Part shown: positions 27,301-35,561 of the stretch, in pieces | How positions within the stretch are numbered: position 1 is the first letter of the stretch | Layout: each line of letters starts with the position of its first letter | The notes under the pieces: model-generated | What the model saw: only the letters and a program-made list of their open reading frames with translations | What the model was told of the DNA's origin: nothing | Database searches by the model: none | Source: Micropterus salmoides | Lineage: Eukaryota; Chordata; Actinopteri; Centrarchiformes; Centrarchidae | Length of the DNA: 64,000 nt | NCBI RefSeq assembly: GCF_014851395.1 | Contig: NW_024043372.1 | Span: forward strand, 20,444,977 to 20,508,976 | Reading direction: 5' to 3' | Program-made: the position numbers and the translations under genes

Positions 27301-30300
27301 ATGAAGCATAAAGGTAGTCTTCCGGGTTGAACTTACCCTGAGCTCCATTTCTGTTTTTAAAGGTTGTGAATGGTCATGGAAATGTCATTATGGGTCTTTG
27401 AAAAGTCATGGAAACGTTTTGAAATGTTGTCCATTGCTAAACTAAGAAGGTGAACATGGATACCTGCATGTTAGCATTGTCTTGTCTCTAATGAAAGTTC
27501 ATGCACCTTTAGGCTTTGGGGTAGTAAACTGTGTTTCCTGTACCTTCTCAGACAGAATCCAGTATAAGTTAGGTTTTATTTATTATGTGATATGTGCTAA
27601 GTACCTCAAAGCAAGTGAAATAAAGCAAACATTGCCCTCATATACCCTCACCATGGCTCTTCCACAGGTAGTTTACTTTACTGCAACATTTCCATATGTG
27701 ATGCTGGTGGTGTTGCTTGTTCGTGGACTCACGTTGCCTGGGGCCTTAGATGGGATCAAGTTTTACCTCTACCCAGATCCATCCCGCCTCAGTGATCCAC
27801 AGGTATGAGCAGATTTCACTTCTTTAACAATGTGTGGCTTTGCTGAACCTACCTCCTTTTCAAAAACAGCTGTTTATTTGAAGTTTCCAAAGATATAAAG
27901 CTGAATTATACAGAAATGTGTATAAATGTGTGTTGGGTTTTATCAAAAAGCTTAAATTAAGGGCTGGAATAAACATGTCTAGAAGTTTAGTGTAATACAT
28001 ATTATAAACACGCAGATACTTTGGGAGTGAAATCAGAGTTCAGGAGGTTGAAAGACTGGTTACTGATAGGCCTACATGGTTTTAAATGGTATCACAATTT
28101 TCAGAGAAACTGTATTTACAGGCTTTGCTGTTGTCACTTACGTCGACAGCTGTGTAAAAACTATGGTAAATGTTCATGAGGTGGTTCTGTCTAGATTCAC
28201 TGCAGAGTGCAACACACAGTTAAAGCCTCTCATGCAATTTATTGTAGATAAAAGCACGCCATTTATTTGTCTTTCAGGTGTGGATGGATGCTGGCACACA
28301 AATATTTTATTCCTATGCTATTTGCATTGGGTGTCTAACTGCACTTGGCAGTTATAATAAGTACAACAATAACTGTTACAAGTAAGTTTGATATAATATC
28401 TATTTTGTGTTTCAGGTACCAAACACACACAAAAAGAAAGAACACATTCCAACAATTTAAATGCTCTGTATAGCAGCTTTCTAGTGTTTGCGATCACTCA
28501 AAGCACTTTTACAATAAATACCATTCACACACTAAGCCTAAGTGCTCAAACACAAACTACACTGGTGAAACAGCAACCAGGGGTTCCTCCAGCCAGGGGG
28601 AGCTGGGATTGAACCACCAATCTTTTGATTAACAGGCAACTCACTCTATTCCTGAGCCACAGACACCCCTACCCTGATAGCAACTTCAGCAGGCCAGTGA
28701 TTTAAAAAAGCACAACAGTTCAAGACAAGAATCATACAAAAGTATACAAAAATGACAAATTCGTTATTACATGTGATACAGACCTACATTTCCACATACA
28801 CCTACATACACCTACACCTTATGTCAGAATGTAAATGTTTCCGAGCGTCACCGCTTAAGATACACAAGACTTTCTGAGACGTTCGCCAGAACATCTGAGC
28901 CTCTTCAATGCCCGTTTTAGGCAACATATTTTGGAGTAGTTTATACAAAAGGAACCCCATTATGTTGAATTATCGTTTCGTCCAAAGAGATTATAATATT
29001 CAGGAGTCATGCCAAACATTTAACCAGCCTTTATAGGCCAGTTTAGGGTGTGAGTTCACAACTACGGAAAGAAAAATGTGATGTGATGTGTTTTATACAT
29101 TTAATACAAAACAAATTAGTATAATTTATTTTTTGTTGTTTTTAGGGACTGTTTGTACTTGTGCCTTTTGAACAGCGGGACCAGTTTTGTAGCTGGCTTT
29201 GCCATCTTCTCTGCACTTGGATTCATGGCATATGAGCAGAACACAGACATATCAAAAGTGGCACAGTCAGGTAAAAACATAGAAAATGTTTTGATAAGAG
29301 CATAAATCAAAGATTTAATGAACCATTAACTTAATGAGCATTGTAGTTTCAGGCCATAAAAGTGAAATATTTTGACTCAACAGCAGAAAAAAAATAAATG
29401 TCCATTATTTCTTTTGGCTACCTCATTCTCACTGCAGGTCCTGGCTTGGCGTTCATTGCCTACCCTCGAGCAGTCGCCATGATGCCATTTCCTCAGCTCT
29501 GGGCGATATTCTTTTTCATTATGATCATCCTGCTGGGACTGGACAGTGAGGTGAGCTGACTCTCTTTACAAGTGAGACAACCAGTAAAGCAGTTTTGTTT
29601 CTCTCTTGAATAACAATATGTATTTAAGGATCATGAAATAAAATTATGAATGAATTTTGTTCAACAAAGGATACAGTAATAAAAATGGGTTGCATTTGCA
29701 ATGTGCCATTTGTGATGCATACATTGCATAACATGCTTTATGAACTTGTAGATTTGGCTTTTGATCTTCAGCCCTTGGTTGTCTCTCAGATAAAAGCGGA
29801 TCAATTTATAGTTTTGGTCCTGTTTTTTTCTATGTCTGTGTGTTAGTTTCCAGAATACCTCAAAAACTAGAAAACAGATTTCATTGAATTTAGATAAGTT
29901 CAGCAATGAGCCACGGAATGAGTACTTGTGTCTTGGTGTGGATTCAGATCAAGGTTCAGGACATTTTGATAATTATTAATTGTAATGAACTAATGAACTA
30001 ACTAATATGACAAAATCTGGCTCATGTATCACATGACGTTTTGTCACTTTGTGTATTGTGATGCAGATCCGGATCTGAATGCAAATATAAATTAATTATT
30101 ACATGTGCTGCATAGTGGTGGAAAGTAACTAAGTACATATTCTCTAGTACCAAATTTACGTACAACTTTGTTAGACTTGTACTTGTACTTGAGTATTTCC
30201 TCTTCTACTGCACTACGATTTACAATAAAAACTAACTATAAGATTATAAAAGACAATCTATTGTTAAAGATTAAACCAGTGGTTCCTGCTTGTCTATCAT

Positions 30301-32104
30301 TCTGGCTTGTGACAAAAGCGTTGTTTAGCTGGGGCATGTTGTCACATTTCAGATTACTAAGTTAGCGGCACCAAAGACACATTTCCTCTCTAAACGTATA
30401 CAATCCAATATTTCACAAAGACAGAAAATGATTACAGTTTTAGTCTGAAAAATGAATACTATTTATATTTCTTTCCTCTCTCATTAATCATCTCCCGACC
30501 CCTCAGATTTATCTTGTGACCCTTTGGACCCCAAGGTTGGACTGGACTAAACAACCTAACTATATATAAGATAATGTGATTGACATAGTGCACAATCAAT
30601 AATTTTACTTTGATACTTTAAGTACTTGTAGCTGATAATACTTCTGTACTTTTACTTAAGTGGGATTTGGAATGCAGGACTTGTGATGGAGTATTTTTAC
30701 ATTGTTGCACTTAAGTATAGCACCTGAGTACTTCCTCCATTATTGTGTAACTGGGATCTCTGTGTTTCAGTTTGTAGGTCTGGAAGCTTTCGTAACAACA
30801 ATTTCTGACATGAATCCTGCCTTCTTCCACGTTGGCCATCGACGCAAACTTCTTCTGCTTGCCGTTTGTGTTGTTAGTTTCTTCATTGGCCTTGTGATGG
30901 TTACAGAAGTAAGATCATATTAAAACGTCACATCACTTATTTTACTACAACCTTTTTTTCTTATGTGAAAAGACCATAACACAACAGCTAATTGAGGTCA
31001 CATCTCACGCACAGGGAGGACTGTACATTTTCCAGTTGTTTGACTACTACGCCTGCAGTGGGATGACTCTACTTCTCTTTGCCACAGGGCAGTCTGTGTG
31101 CATTGGCTGGATTTACGGCGAGTTAATGGAAAATAGTTATGTCCTTGGTTTTTTCACTGTGTTGCTGAATTCACTCACCAAAGTGTTTCCATGTACTTAC
31201 AGGTGCTGACCGGTTTTATGAAAACATAGATGGCATGATTGGATACAGGCCGTTCCCCCTGATTAAGTATTGTCTGAAATATTTGACTCCAGTAATATGC
31301 ATGGTGAGTTGCAGTAAGTTAGTTCACTCACTCAGTTTAAATGCCAATTGACCATTAGCTAAGCTCTGCCCCCTTAGTTAGTGTTGCTACAGTACATATA
31401 AAACAGTGACAGATTTACCACTTGAAAATCAATCTTTTGTGAGAGAATGATTCCTTGATTTGAGACACAAGTCAACACAAGGAGGCAAGTTATTTCTAAA
31501 GCCTGGTCATTGATTTTGCTGGCTGAAATTACTTAAACTGTTGCTGGAAGATTTTACCTGTAGCTAGCTGTTGAGAATAAACTAGCATTAGCTCCACAAG
31601 TGAGTTGAAAATGCAATCTCCAGCTGACATTTCAGGTTACAGGTTTCCTTTAACAAGTCACCCATATCATTTACATGTTGATTTTATAAATTGTCTTCCC
31701 AAGACTTGAACTGCTTTCTCCATGACTATTTTCAGGGAACGTTTGTCTTCTCCTTGGTCAAATACACTCCTCTGAAGTTCAACAACACAACTGAGTATCC
31801 ATGGTGGGGCTATGCTCTTGGCTGGTGGTTTACTCTATCCTCTACACTCATGATCCCTCTCGTGATGCTGTACAAAGTGAGCACCACTCCCGGTACACTG
31901 CGACAGGTAAGCTATTTGCGTTTATAAATAGGTCAACATGTTCCCAAAAAGCTTTGTGTTTTTTTTATTAAAACCTATATTCTTCTTTGTTAGAGGATGT
32001 CCATCTTATGTACTCCAGCTGAAGACATTTCATTGAACAAAGTAGAGAAGAAATCACTTGAAATGCTGAACAGGACCTCATCTCCTGACAGCATGGTGTC
32101 CTAG
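4682..32104 (+). CDS. slc6a13: SLC6 Na+/Cl- dependent GABA/betaine-type transporter (GAT-2/BGT-1 group), 14 coding exons
   Basis: Plasma-membrane symporter expected to move GABA or a related osmolyte (betaine, taurine) with Na+ and Cl-. Coding exons: 4682-4868 (exon from 4678), 5727-5861, 18496-18636, 20273-20360, 20446-20578, 27668-27802, 28278-28381, 29146-29270, 29438-29550, 30771-30908, 31015-31117, 31203-31303, 31736-31906, 31994-32104. Phases all agree and give 594 residues, the usual family length. TM1 carries IGLGNVWRFPYLCYKNGGG (45-63). The EL2 cysteines C148/C157 and sequons N168, N174 and N189 are present. Cl- site residues Q281, S285, N317, S321 and Na2 residues D385/S386 match GAT-1 with a constant offset of 10. 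Odd points are Q43, E387 and Q459 at positions where mammalian GATs have other residues, and one GC-AG intron. Sequence blocks resemble GAT-2, BGT-1 and GAT-3 about equally, so the exact paralogue (slc6a12, slc6a13 or a fish-specific copy) is uncertain; family membership is not. Confidence 0.88.
4869..5726 (+). other. Intron 1 of the SLC6 gene
   Basis: GT-AG intron of 858 bp with donor GTGAGT and acceptor CACAAG, phase 1. I see no repeat or coding signal in it; the 90-codon frame at 5436-5708 has no recognisable content. Confidence 0.7.
6176..7735. repeat. GC- and purine-rich tandem-repeat tract, probably from a retroelement
   Basis: Composition changes abruptly from AT-rich intron to G/A-rich then G/C-rich DNA. 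From about 6990 to 7735 it is built of degenerate tandem units; a 63-bp unit repeats at 7210 and 7273, and shorter GAGGGCGGAC / GGGGAGCCGGGCGTGG units follow. The unit length being a multiple of three and the low A+T keep several frames open on both strands (for example 5996-6754 and 7025-7711 on the minus strand), but none has a domain. The motif GGACCCAAATGCAG at about 6209 is shared with the LTRs at 12009 and 14795, and the repeat style resembles the interior of that element. I therefore infer a decayed relative of it, cut on the right by the LINE starting near 7736. No LTR pair or target duplication was found. Confidence 0.55.
7736..11990 (-). mobile_element. Nimb/I-type LINE, near full length, coding frames broken
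   Basis: Read on the minus strand from about 11990 down: an ORF1-like region (11699-11361 and 10917-10546, basic and Ser/Lys-rich), an apurinic-type endonuclease (10505-10323 with FICIQETWLKP; 10063-9623 with IDLTFASADLA and a GSNHFPLL block), then reverse transcriptase (9459-8149 with YRPIALTAVICKIMERM, GTPQGNVISPILFNIM and the catalytic FADDGAMWKRGRN). This block order and style fit the Nimb/I group of fish LINEs. Stops and shifts separate the pieces, so the copy is dead. It lies inside intron 2 of the SLC6 gene, antisense to it. The ends are approximate; the left end is placed where the GC-rich tract stops. Confidence 0.75.
12009..12451 (-). repeat. 3' LTR of the non-autonomous element
   Basis: 443 bp, TG...CA. 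By eye it differs from the partner LTR by 8 substitutions and one 2-bp indel (in the CA run near 12330), about 98% identity, which points to a fairly recent insertion. It contains a (GA)n run and the GGACCCAAATGCAG motif. Confidence 0.9.
12452..12470 (-). other. Polypurine tract
   Basis: On the minus strand the 19 bases before the 3' LTR read CCTTTTGAGGGAGGGGTAC, the usual place and composition of a plus-strand priming tract. It fixes the orientation of the element. Confidence 0.7.
13417..13634. repeat. 30-bp minisatellite inside the LTR element
   Basis: Six perfect copies of a 30-bp unit occupy 13441-13620, with partial copies on both sides and degenerate relatives from about 13150 to 13840. 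The unit contains CCACCGACGAGGGACCAGGA. Because 30 is a multiple of three and the unit lacks stops, several frames stay open: the plus strand reads repeats of TRDQESAGPP, the minus strand repeats of VVRPTPGPSS or SLVGGPADSW. No domain is recognised. The perfect copies next to imperfect ones indicate recent local homogenisation. Confidence 0.93.
14112..14792 (-). CDS. gag-like ORF of the non-autonomous LTR element
   Basis: The frame starts with an ATG three bases inside the 5' LTR boundary; a second ATG follows at 14777 (MDPAD). It runs 226 codons. The first 80 or so residues are acidic and Trp/Leu-rich, of the kind seen at the N-terminus of fish Ty3/gypsy gag proteins. The rest is Ser/Pro/Ala-rich low-complexity sequence and no CCHC zinc knuckle is visible. 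The frame stays open upstream through the LTR as well. I infer a truncated gag remnant; it may serve only packaging or be non-functional. Confidence 0.5.
   Translation of the reverse strand: MTRPNMDPADIVKLPSTWEALGVSKEELVEEESQFFELLSKMWRTDPEMALLVASSRWRKTFDLETVSRFCSTTLQRVNASTASPRPVQPVSWPARATSCQPEPQVFSSASAASPPPDLPVSSLAASPLPVLPETSSASAASSRLSVPQPANPKRTCSRPASCRVGGFFLSRPASTQPVSRPPDSLPASAVSRPPGHLPPVLAPASRLVGDSWTSSSLVSFLMDLT
14795..15235 (-). repeat. 5' LTR of the non-autonomous element
   Basis: 441 bp copy of the LTR, TG...CA, directly upstream (minus strand) of the gag-like frame. It should carry the element promoter and contains AATAAG-type polyadenylation-like sequence near its 3' end. No clear tRNA primer-binding site follows it; the gag ATG begins almost at once. 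Confidence 0.9.
15290..17600 (-). mobile_element. Rex/Babar-type LINE, interrupted
   Basis: The minus-strand frame 16846-16040 (268 codons) is a reverse transcriptase with YRPVALTSVVMKSFERLV, LFVDFSSAFNVI, GAPQGCVLSPLLFSLY and the catalytic KFADDAAVIG. The next frame, 16026-15598, continues with the C-terminal FLHQLRKLNLPKELLIHFY block typical of this fish family. A further upstream piece is at 17601-17413 (SDPASVWKSLQ...). Between 17040 and 17390 is sequence that does not read as LINE, probably a later insertion or rearrangement. Frames are broken, so the copy is dead. Confidence 0.75.
17601..18495 (+). other. Last part of SLC6 intron 2
   Basis: AT-rich intron sequence with no recognised repeat. 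The intron ends with the acceptor TTATCAG before exon 3 at 18496. With the elements to its left, intron 2 measures 12,634 bp. Confidence 0.7.
18637..19080 (+). other. First part of SLC6 intron 3
   Basis: AT-rich intron sequence after the GTAGGT donor; no repeat or coding signal seen. Confidence 0.6.
19085..20075. repeat. Unclassified dispersed repeat about 1 kb long
   Basis: A block of distinct composition within intron 3 of the SLC6 gene, with phrases such as GCAAAGTTTGGT, TTTGGTGCAGATGTGAGC and AACTTCCTGTT repeated within it. It is bounded by GGGCCCTCGCAC on the left and CATGCTCAGGCCCTAATTAA on the right, which look like weakly matching inverted ends. It includes a run of 14 Gs at 19310-19323. 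I infer an old non-autonomous DNA element; the family is not identified. Confidence 0.4.
20850..21390 (-). mobile_element. LINE 3' fragment, Rex-type
   Basis: The segment opens with a CAGAATCAGAAGGAGCTTTA tail and then reads, on the minus strand, as the C-terminal coding region of a Rex-type LINE. It is similar in layout to 15290-16000, with GCAGTCTGTCCCTGGCAGTG and ATGATGGCGGT phrases. It is 5'-truncated and sits in SLC6 intron 5. Confidence 0.5.
21590..22205 (-). mobile_element. L2-type LINE fragment, reverse transcriptase with the catalytic box missing
   Basis: The minus strand reads SYFKDREYFVSI..., CGVPQGSILGPVLFNMYMLPL (frame 22200-21967) and then, in 21970-21596, the post-catalytic region (INTWMCQHFVELNKAEVIVFG, LDSRLNF..., YHLKKISRIKG). 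The stretch that should carry the YADD catalytic box between MLPL and INTW is absent, so an internal deletion or junction lies near 21970. Confidence 0.7.
22310..22920 (-). mobile_element. Tx1/L1-type LINE, C-terminal fragment
   Basis: The minus strand encodes CRLSEHSLTIEKGRHRQSWL, then CSQCDTGQVETELHFLTSCP and KYKKLRPK. This is the cysteine-containing C-terminal end typical of fish Tx1/L1-group LINEs. The tail at 22310-22560 is AT-rich with short (TG)n and (AT)n runs. It is flanked by (CT)n tracts at 22272-22297 and 22924-22993 and lies between two L2 pieces, so it probably inserted into an L2 copy. Confidence 0.65.
22924..22993. repeat. (CT)n microsatellite
   Basis: About 35 uninterrupted CT units. 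It is the source of spurious Arg-Glu repeat frames on the minus strand. Confidence 0.97.
23296..23964 (-). mobile_element. L2-type LINE fragment, endonuclease domain
   Basis: A 222-codon open frame resembling the apurinic-type endonuclease of L2 LINEs: IALLNIRSLEGKSFFITDFL, MFLTETRLDQDNSA, HNKGHTLDLIISKG and VALSDYSCVFF. It lies on the same strand and in the right order for the reverse-transcriptase piece at 21590-22205, so both may be parts of one L2 copy split by the Tx1 insertion. Confidence 0.75.
24329..24379. repeat. (TG)n microsatellite
   Basis: About 25 TG units in SLC6 intron 5. Confidence 0.97.
24380..27667 (+). other. Remainder of SLC6 intron 5
   Basis: No gene seen. A stretch near 26490-26730 resembles the 3' tail of a LINE or other retroposon on the minus strand (TTTTATTATCATTCCTCAA...), but this is weak. 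The intron ends with CCACAG before exon 6. Confidence 0.5.
27803..28277 (+). other. Intron 6 of the SLC6 gene
   Basis: GTATGA donor and CTTTCAG acceptor. No repeat recognised. Confidence 0.7.
28480..28690. repeat. Decayed teleost dispersed repeat in SLC6 intron 7
   Basis: CATTCACACACTAAG, CAACCAGGGGTTC and GGGATTGAACCACCAATC resemble a widespread fish repeat whose ends mimic tRNA B-box-like text. It is too degraded to classify and is not a tRNA. Confidence 0.35.
29551..30770 (+). repeat. SLC6 intron 9 with a decayed GTACTT-rich MITE
   Basis: From about 30113 to 30740 the intron contains AGTGGTGGAAAGTAACTAAG, ACTTGTACTTGAGTATTTCC and TACTTTTACTTAAGT, the phrases of a very common teleost non-autonomous DNA element. 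A shorter relative is at 61421-61516. The rest of the intron is plain AT-rich sequence. Confidence 0.5.
31118..31202 (+). other. GC-AG intron (intron 11 of the SLC6 gene)
   Basis: Exon 11 must end after the first base of the Gly codon in WIYGADRFY. The intron then starts GCGAGT rather than GT and ends TACTTACAG. No GT donor nearby keeps the frame. The 85-bp intron is phase 1, as expected from the conserved exon boundary. Confidence 0.8.
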
Positions 32105-32363
32105 TGACAAACTGTCAGCGTCAGATACCTGAAACACCAGGAGGCATAAGGAAAAGCTTGACCTCAATCCAGGGTTCTGACTCTAAATTCCTGTAAAACC
32201 AGTGGTTCGCAGTCTTTTTGGGGGTTTGTCCAATTAAAATAATGTCTACTTGTGACTTCATCACAGGTATAGTATTTGGGTGTGACCAGTTTAACCAAAA
32301 ACTAATTTTTGCTTCAATACTTGCCTAAAATTATCCATCCAAAAAATCAAAACTTAAAGTCGG

Positions 32364-32369
32364 AATAAA
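32364..32369 (+). terminator. Candidate polyadenylation signal of the SLC6 gene
   Basis: First AATAAA after the stop codon, 260 bp downstream. The true 3' end cannot be fixed from sequence alone. Confidence 0.4.
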
Positions 32370-35332
32370 AACATGATTTTGTGCAGCAGTTATATCTGCT
32401 TTCCTATCCAACAATCTTGTGACCCTTCAGATTTAACCTGCGACCCTTGAGTGGGTCCCCACACACTGCAGTGAAGGTATAGCTTTAAATGTATCATGAT
32501 ATCACTGAATGCTGACTCAACAGAAACATTTTTCAAGAATATGGTAAAGAGAATCTAAGCTCAAAGGTCCACTTACAGTACAGGGAACGCTGACAGCACT
32601 GACAGCTAGAGAGTAGGGCTGCAACTAATGATTATTTTCATAATCAATGAATCTAGCTATTGTTTTTCAAGCGATTCTGGAAGGTGAAGCCAGGGCAGAA
32701 GTGCCTTAAATCTGCATTCTTTCTGATGGCCAACAGGGGGCAACGGCACTTGACCTGTCAGTCAGGATAGTGAATCGTATCCCCTCCAATGTGTATATTT
32801 AACCAGCCTTGAACTTGTTTTTGAGTGCTGTTGTGTTTTTGTTTGGTTGAACTAAAAGACACTAAGTAGTAAGTAAGCCTGTTTTTCACTAGCCAAAATT
32901 AGCATCCAAATTAATAAAACAGTTAACGTGAATTACGGATGCACTCTGCCTGACCAAGCTAGCTTGCGCCACCCTCTCGTTCAAATATGGTCACTCATGG
33001 TTCCAAAAAAAACAAGATGGCGACGGCCAAAACAGCGATGTCACAGTGGCTACGTCCACTTCTTTTAAACAGTCTATGAAGGATGTCTTCAGATGTCTTG
33101 TTTTGTCCAGATAAAGAGTCAACAACCCAAAGACATGTTTGAAGTTTTTGCTTGATAAATATACTTAAATAATTAATTGATTGCTGATAAATATTGATTA
33201 ATCTCATAATTGTGTCAGCACTTCCAGCAAGTGGACCTTAAAACATATTATCTTTATGACCCAAAGGTCATGATGAAAGAACATACATGCTAACCTGCTG
33301 AATAGTCAATCACAAAAAAAGTATTTTTAACAGTGTTATATAGATTCTATTTTTATTGTAGTCCCAACTTTAAAGATACAATGTGTTATATCTGGCCGTG
33401 CCGTGTTGTCTTTATATTAACGTCATAAATTAAGCCTTTTATGACTTCCTGGATTAGCGGACATCGCTTCTTTTGCCACAATGGCGTGAAAAAGACCATC
33501 ACTTGTGTGATGATCTGATAGACACAACTGACAAATATGTGGAATAAGTCCACGTCCCCTCATGTTGGACAGAGGGCAGACTGGACAGTGACTCAATATC
33601 ACATCTCAAGGACAGGACAGGGCTAGTTGGTTAGCATGCTAACTTCAGTAGATATCTCTGCAACACAATACAAAGACTTTGTCTATGACATGACATCAGA
33701 GCTGTTACTACTTCACTTTCCGCTCATTTTAGAAAATTCTGGCTATATACACATTATATTACACATTGTACCTTTAAGCTTGATTAATTATAGTTTTTGT
33801 ACAAAATACTAATTTATCAACTTTTTTGTTTTTATTTCATATACCATTGAGATTTGTGGCAACAGTTCCTTGTATTACACATAAATGCTGTAAAATGACA
33901 TTTTTTACATTAAAGGATCAATCAAAAAATGTTTTTTAAAAGAAAATGTCTGTTTTTGAAACAAATAATGGCAGAAATCATGTGAATTCATGTTTAAACT
34001 GACAGTGTGACATTTTGTCAATTGTTTTTACCCATTGTTAACATTGTTAATAAATACATCGCAAACAGTAAGCTAATATGTTATTAATGAAAATGTTTGT
34101 ATGATTGAATGAATCATGGGATTGGAATATAAAAAGTTGATTTCCTTATTTTGTTGCGATTTGATTTCTTTTTAATGTGATTAATGTGATCATTTTAGAT
34201 CATTAAAACCATTGCCAAATTACCATTAGTTTTATATTTTAATAGTAATTCGGCAATAATTCATAAATTATTTGATTTGCTACACAGATCCAGATCCTTT
34301 TTTTTCTGGATGGTGACATGTAAAGAGCCCAATAAAGGACCGTTGTGTCCTTGAATGCATCAACACAAGAAAGTTTTCAAATAATTTCCAACAAAGCTGC
34401 AATACCACACATCAAAAACTAACAAAACAATCTCAGCATACAATCTGTTGAATAGTTCTGCAGCTTTCTTTTGATCGGATCACATGAGCTTCATAAGCAG
34501 ATGGTTTGTCCAGTTGTCAAAGAATTGTAGATGTTCAAATTTCCATATTTCTTGAGCACTTCCTGTATGTTAGCTTAGGTTCAAAGTTCATTCTTGACCT
34601 TGGAAACAGCAGTTCTGGAGCTTTCAATCATATCACATGATCTTCATTCTTAGATGTAAAGCTATTCACAATATCAACAACAACAGCTATCAACAATTCT
34701 ATTATAACCTGTCCACCTGCTGATGAAAATCATGTAATATAACCAAAACCTTGAGAATAGTAAGTGGTAAGATTGTTTAAGTGCTGTTTCCAAACTTTCC
34801 AAAAATTAGATTAATTCATTTTGACAAAACATAAATATTAAAAAGGCTATAACTGATATTTTTGTAATAACAATGTATCAAATGACAAAATGAAAACAAC
34901 TTTACAATGTGAACTGTGAGAATGATCGCCTGACTCTGCTGCTCCCCTCAGCTTTACTAAGCTTTATACTGAGTTTCAGCTCATTGTTAGGTGTCCAGGC
35001 TGTAAATGTTTTGCTTCACTCGCTCTTAGAGTATTGTTTTTGTATGCAGCAGTGAACTGCTTTCAGCGAAAAAGTTCTAAAAACACACTACCTGCACTAC
35101 CTGCTCAGCAGGGACGTCACTAGGATTGAAAGACGTTAGTTTGCATAGAACTACCAGTTTTTTCCCAATAAGTTATACAGCCTATTACAATATACATTTC
35201 AACGTTTAATGCTGTAAATAAACATGTAAAAAGAATAAAACTTTCAATAATTTTTTTTAAAAGTGCATAAATAAGTCCAAAATTATAACCCTAACCCTGG
35301 GTCGTCAGTGCGCATGTGTAGGTGTAGCGAGC

Positions 35333-35334
<2 letters not shown>
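32370..35334. other. Intergenic region, no gene
   Basis: AT-rich. At 32614-32680 TAGGGCTGCAACTAATGATT begins a well-known type of hAT MITE, and 33120-33225 resembles its other end; between them is other repeat-like text. Nothing else is recognised. Confidence 0.5.

Positions 35335-35369
<35 letters not shown>
35335..35369. repeat. (GT)n microsatellite
   Basis: About 17 GT units, 190 bp left of the Tc1 element. Confidence 0.95.
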
Positions 35370-35373
<4 letters not shown>

Positions 35374-35424
35374 GTGGCGGAGGAGGAACACTTGCTGAAG
35401 AGACTGAGACCCGGCTTCACTGGT

Positions 35425-35513
35425 GTTGTGCCGAGTTGTCCGCACATCGTGGGACTTTCGAATAATTTAGCACCATTGATGAACCACACAAAGAATATTT
35501 TATCGTTTTTAAA
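35425..35513 (+). repeat. Dispersed repeat, copy 1
   Basis: 89 bp closely matching 48203-48291 (about 9 in 10 bases by eye), including CCACA(C/T)AAAGAATATTTTA. It ends 48 bp before the Tc1 insertion, so the Tc1 probably landed in a larger copy of this repeat. Confidence 0.7.
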
Positions 35514-35561
35514 TAGCCGGCTACTTGAAATAGACCCGCGAGGAACCGCGACGTGCATGTA

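Noticed and set aside
28600..28680. tRNA-like text (GGGATTGAACC...)
   Set aside because: No cloverleaf or A box; it matches a degraded dispersed repeat.
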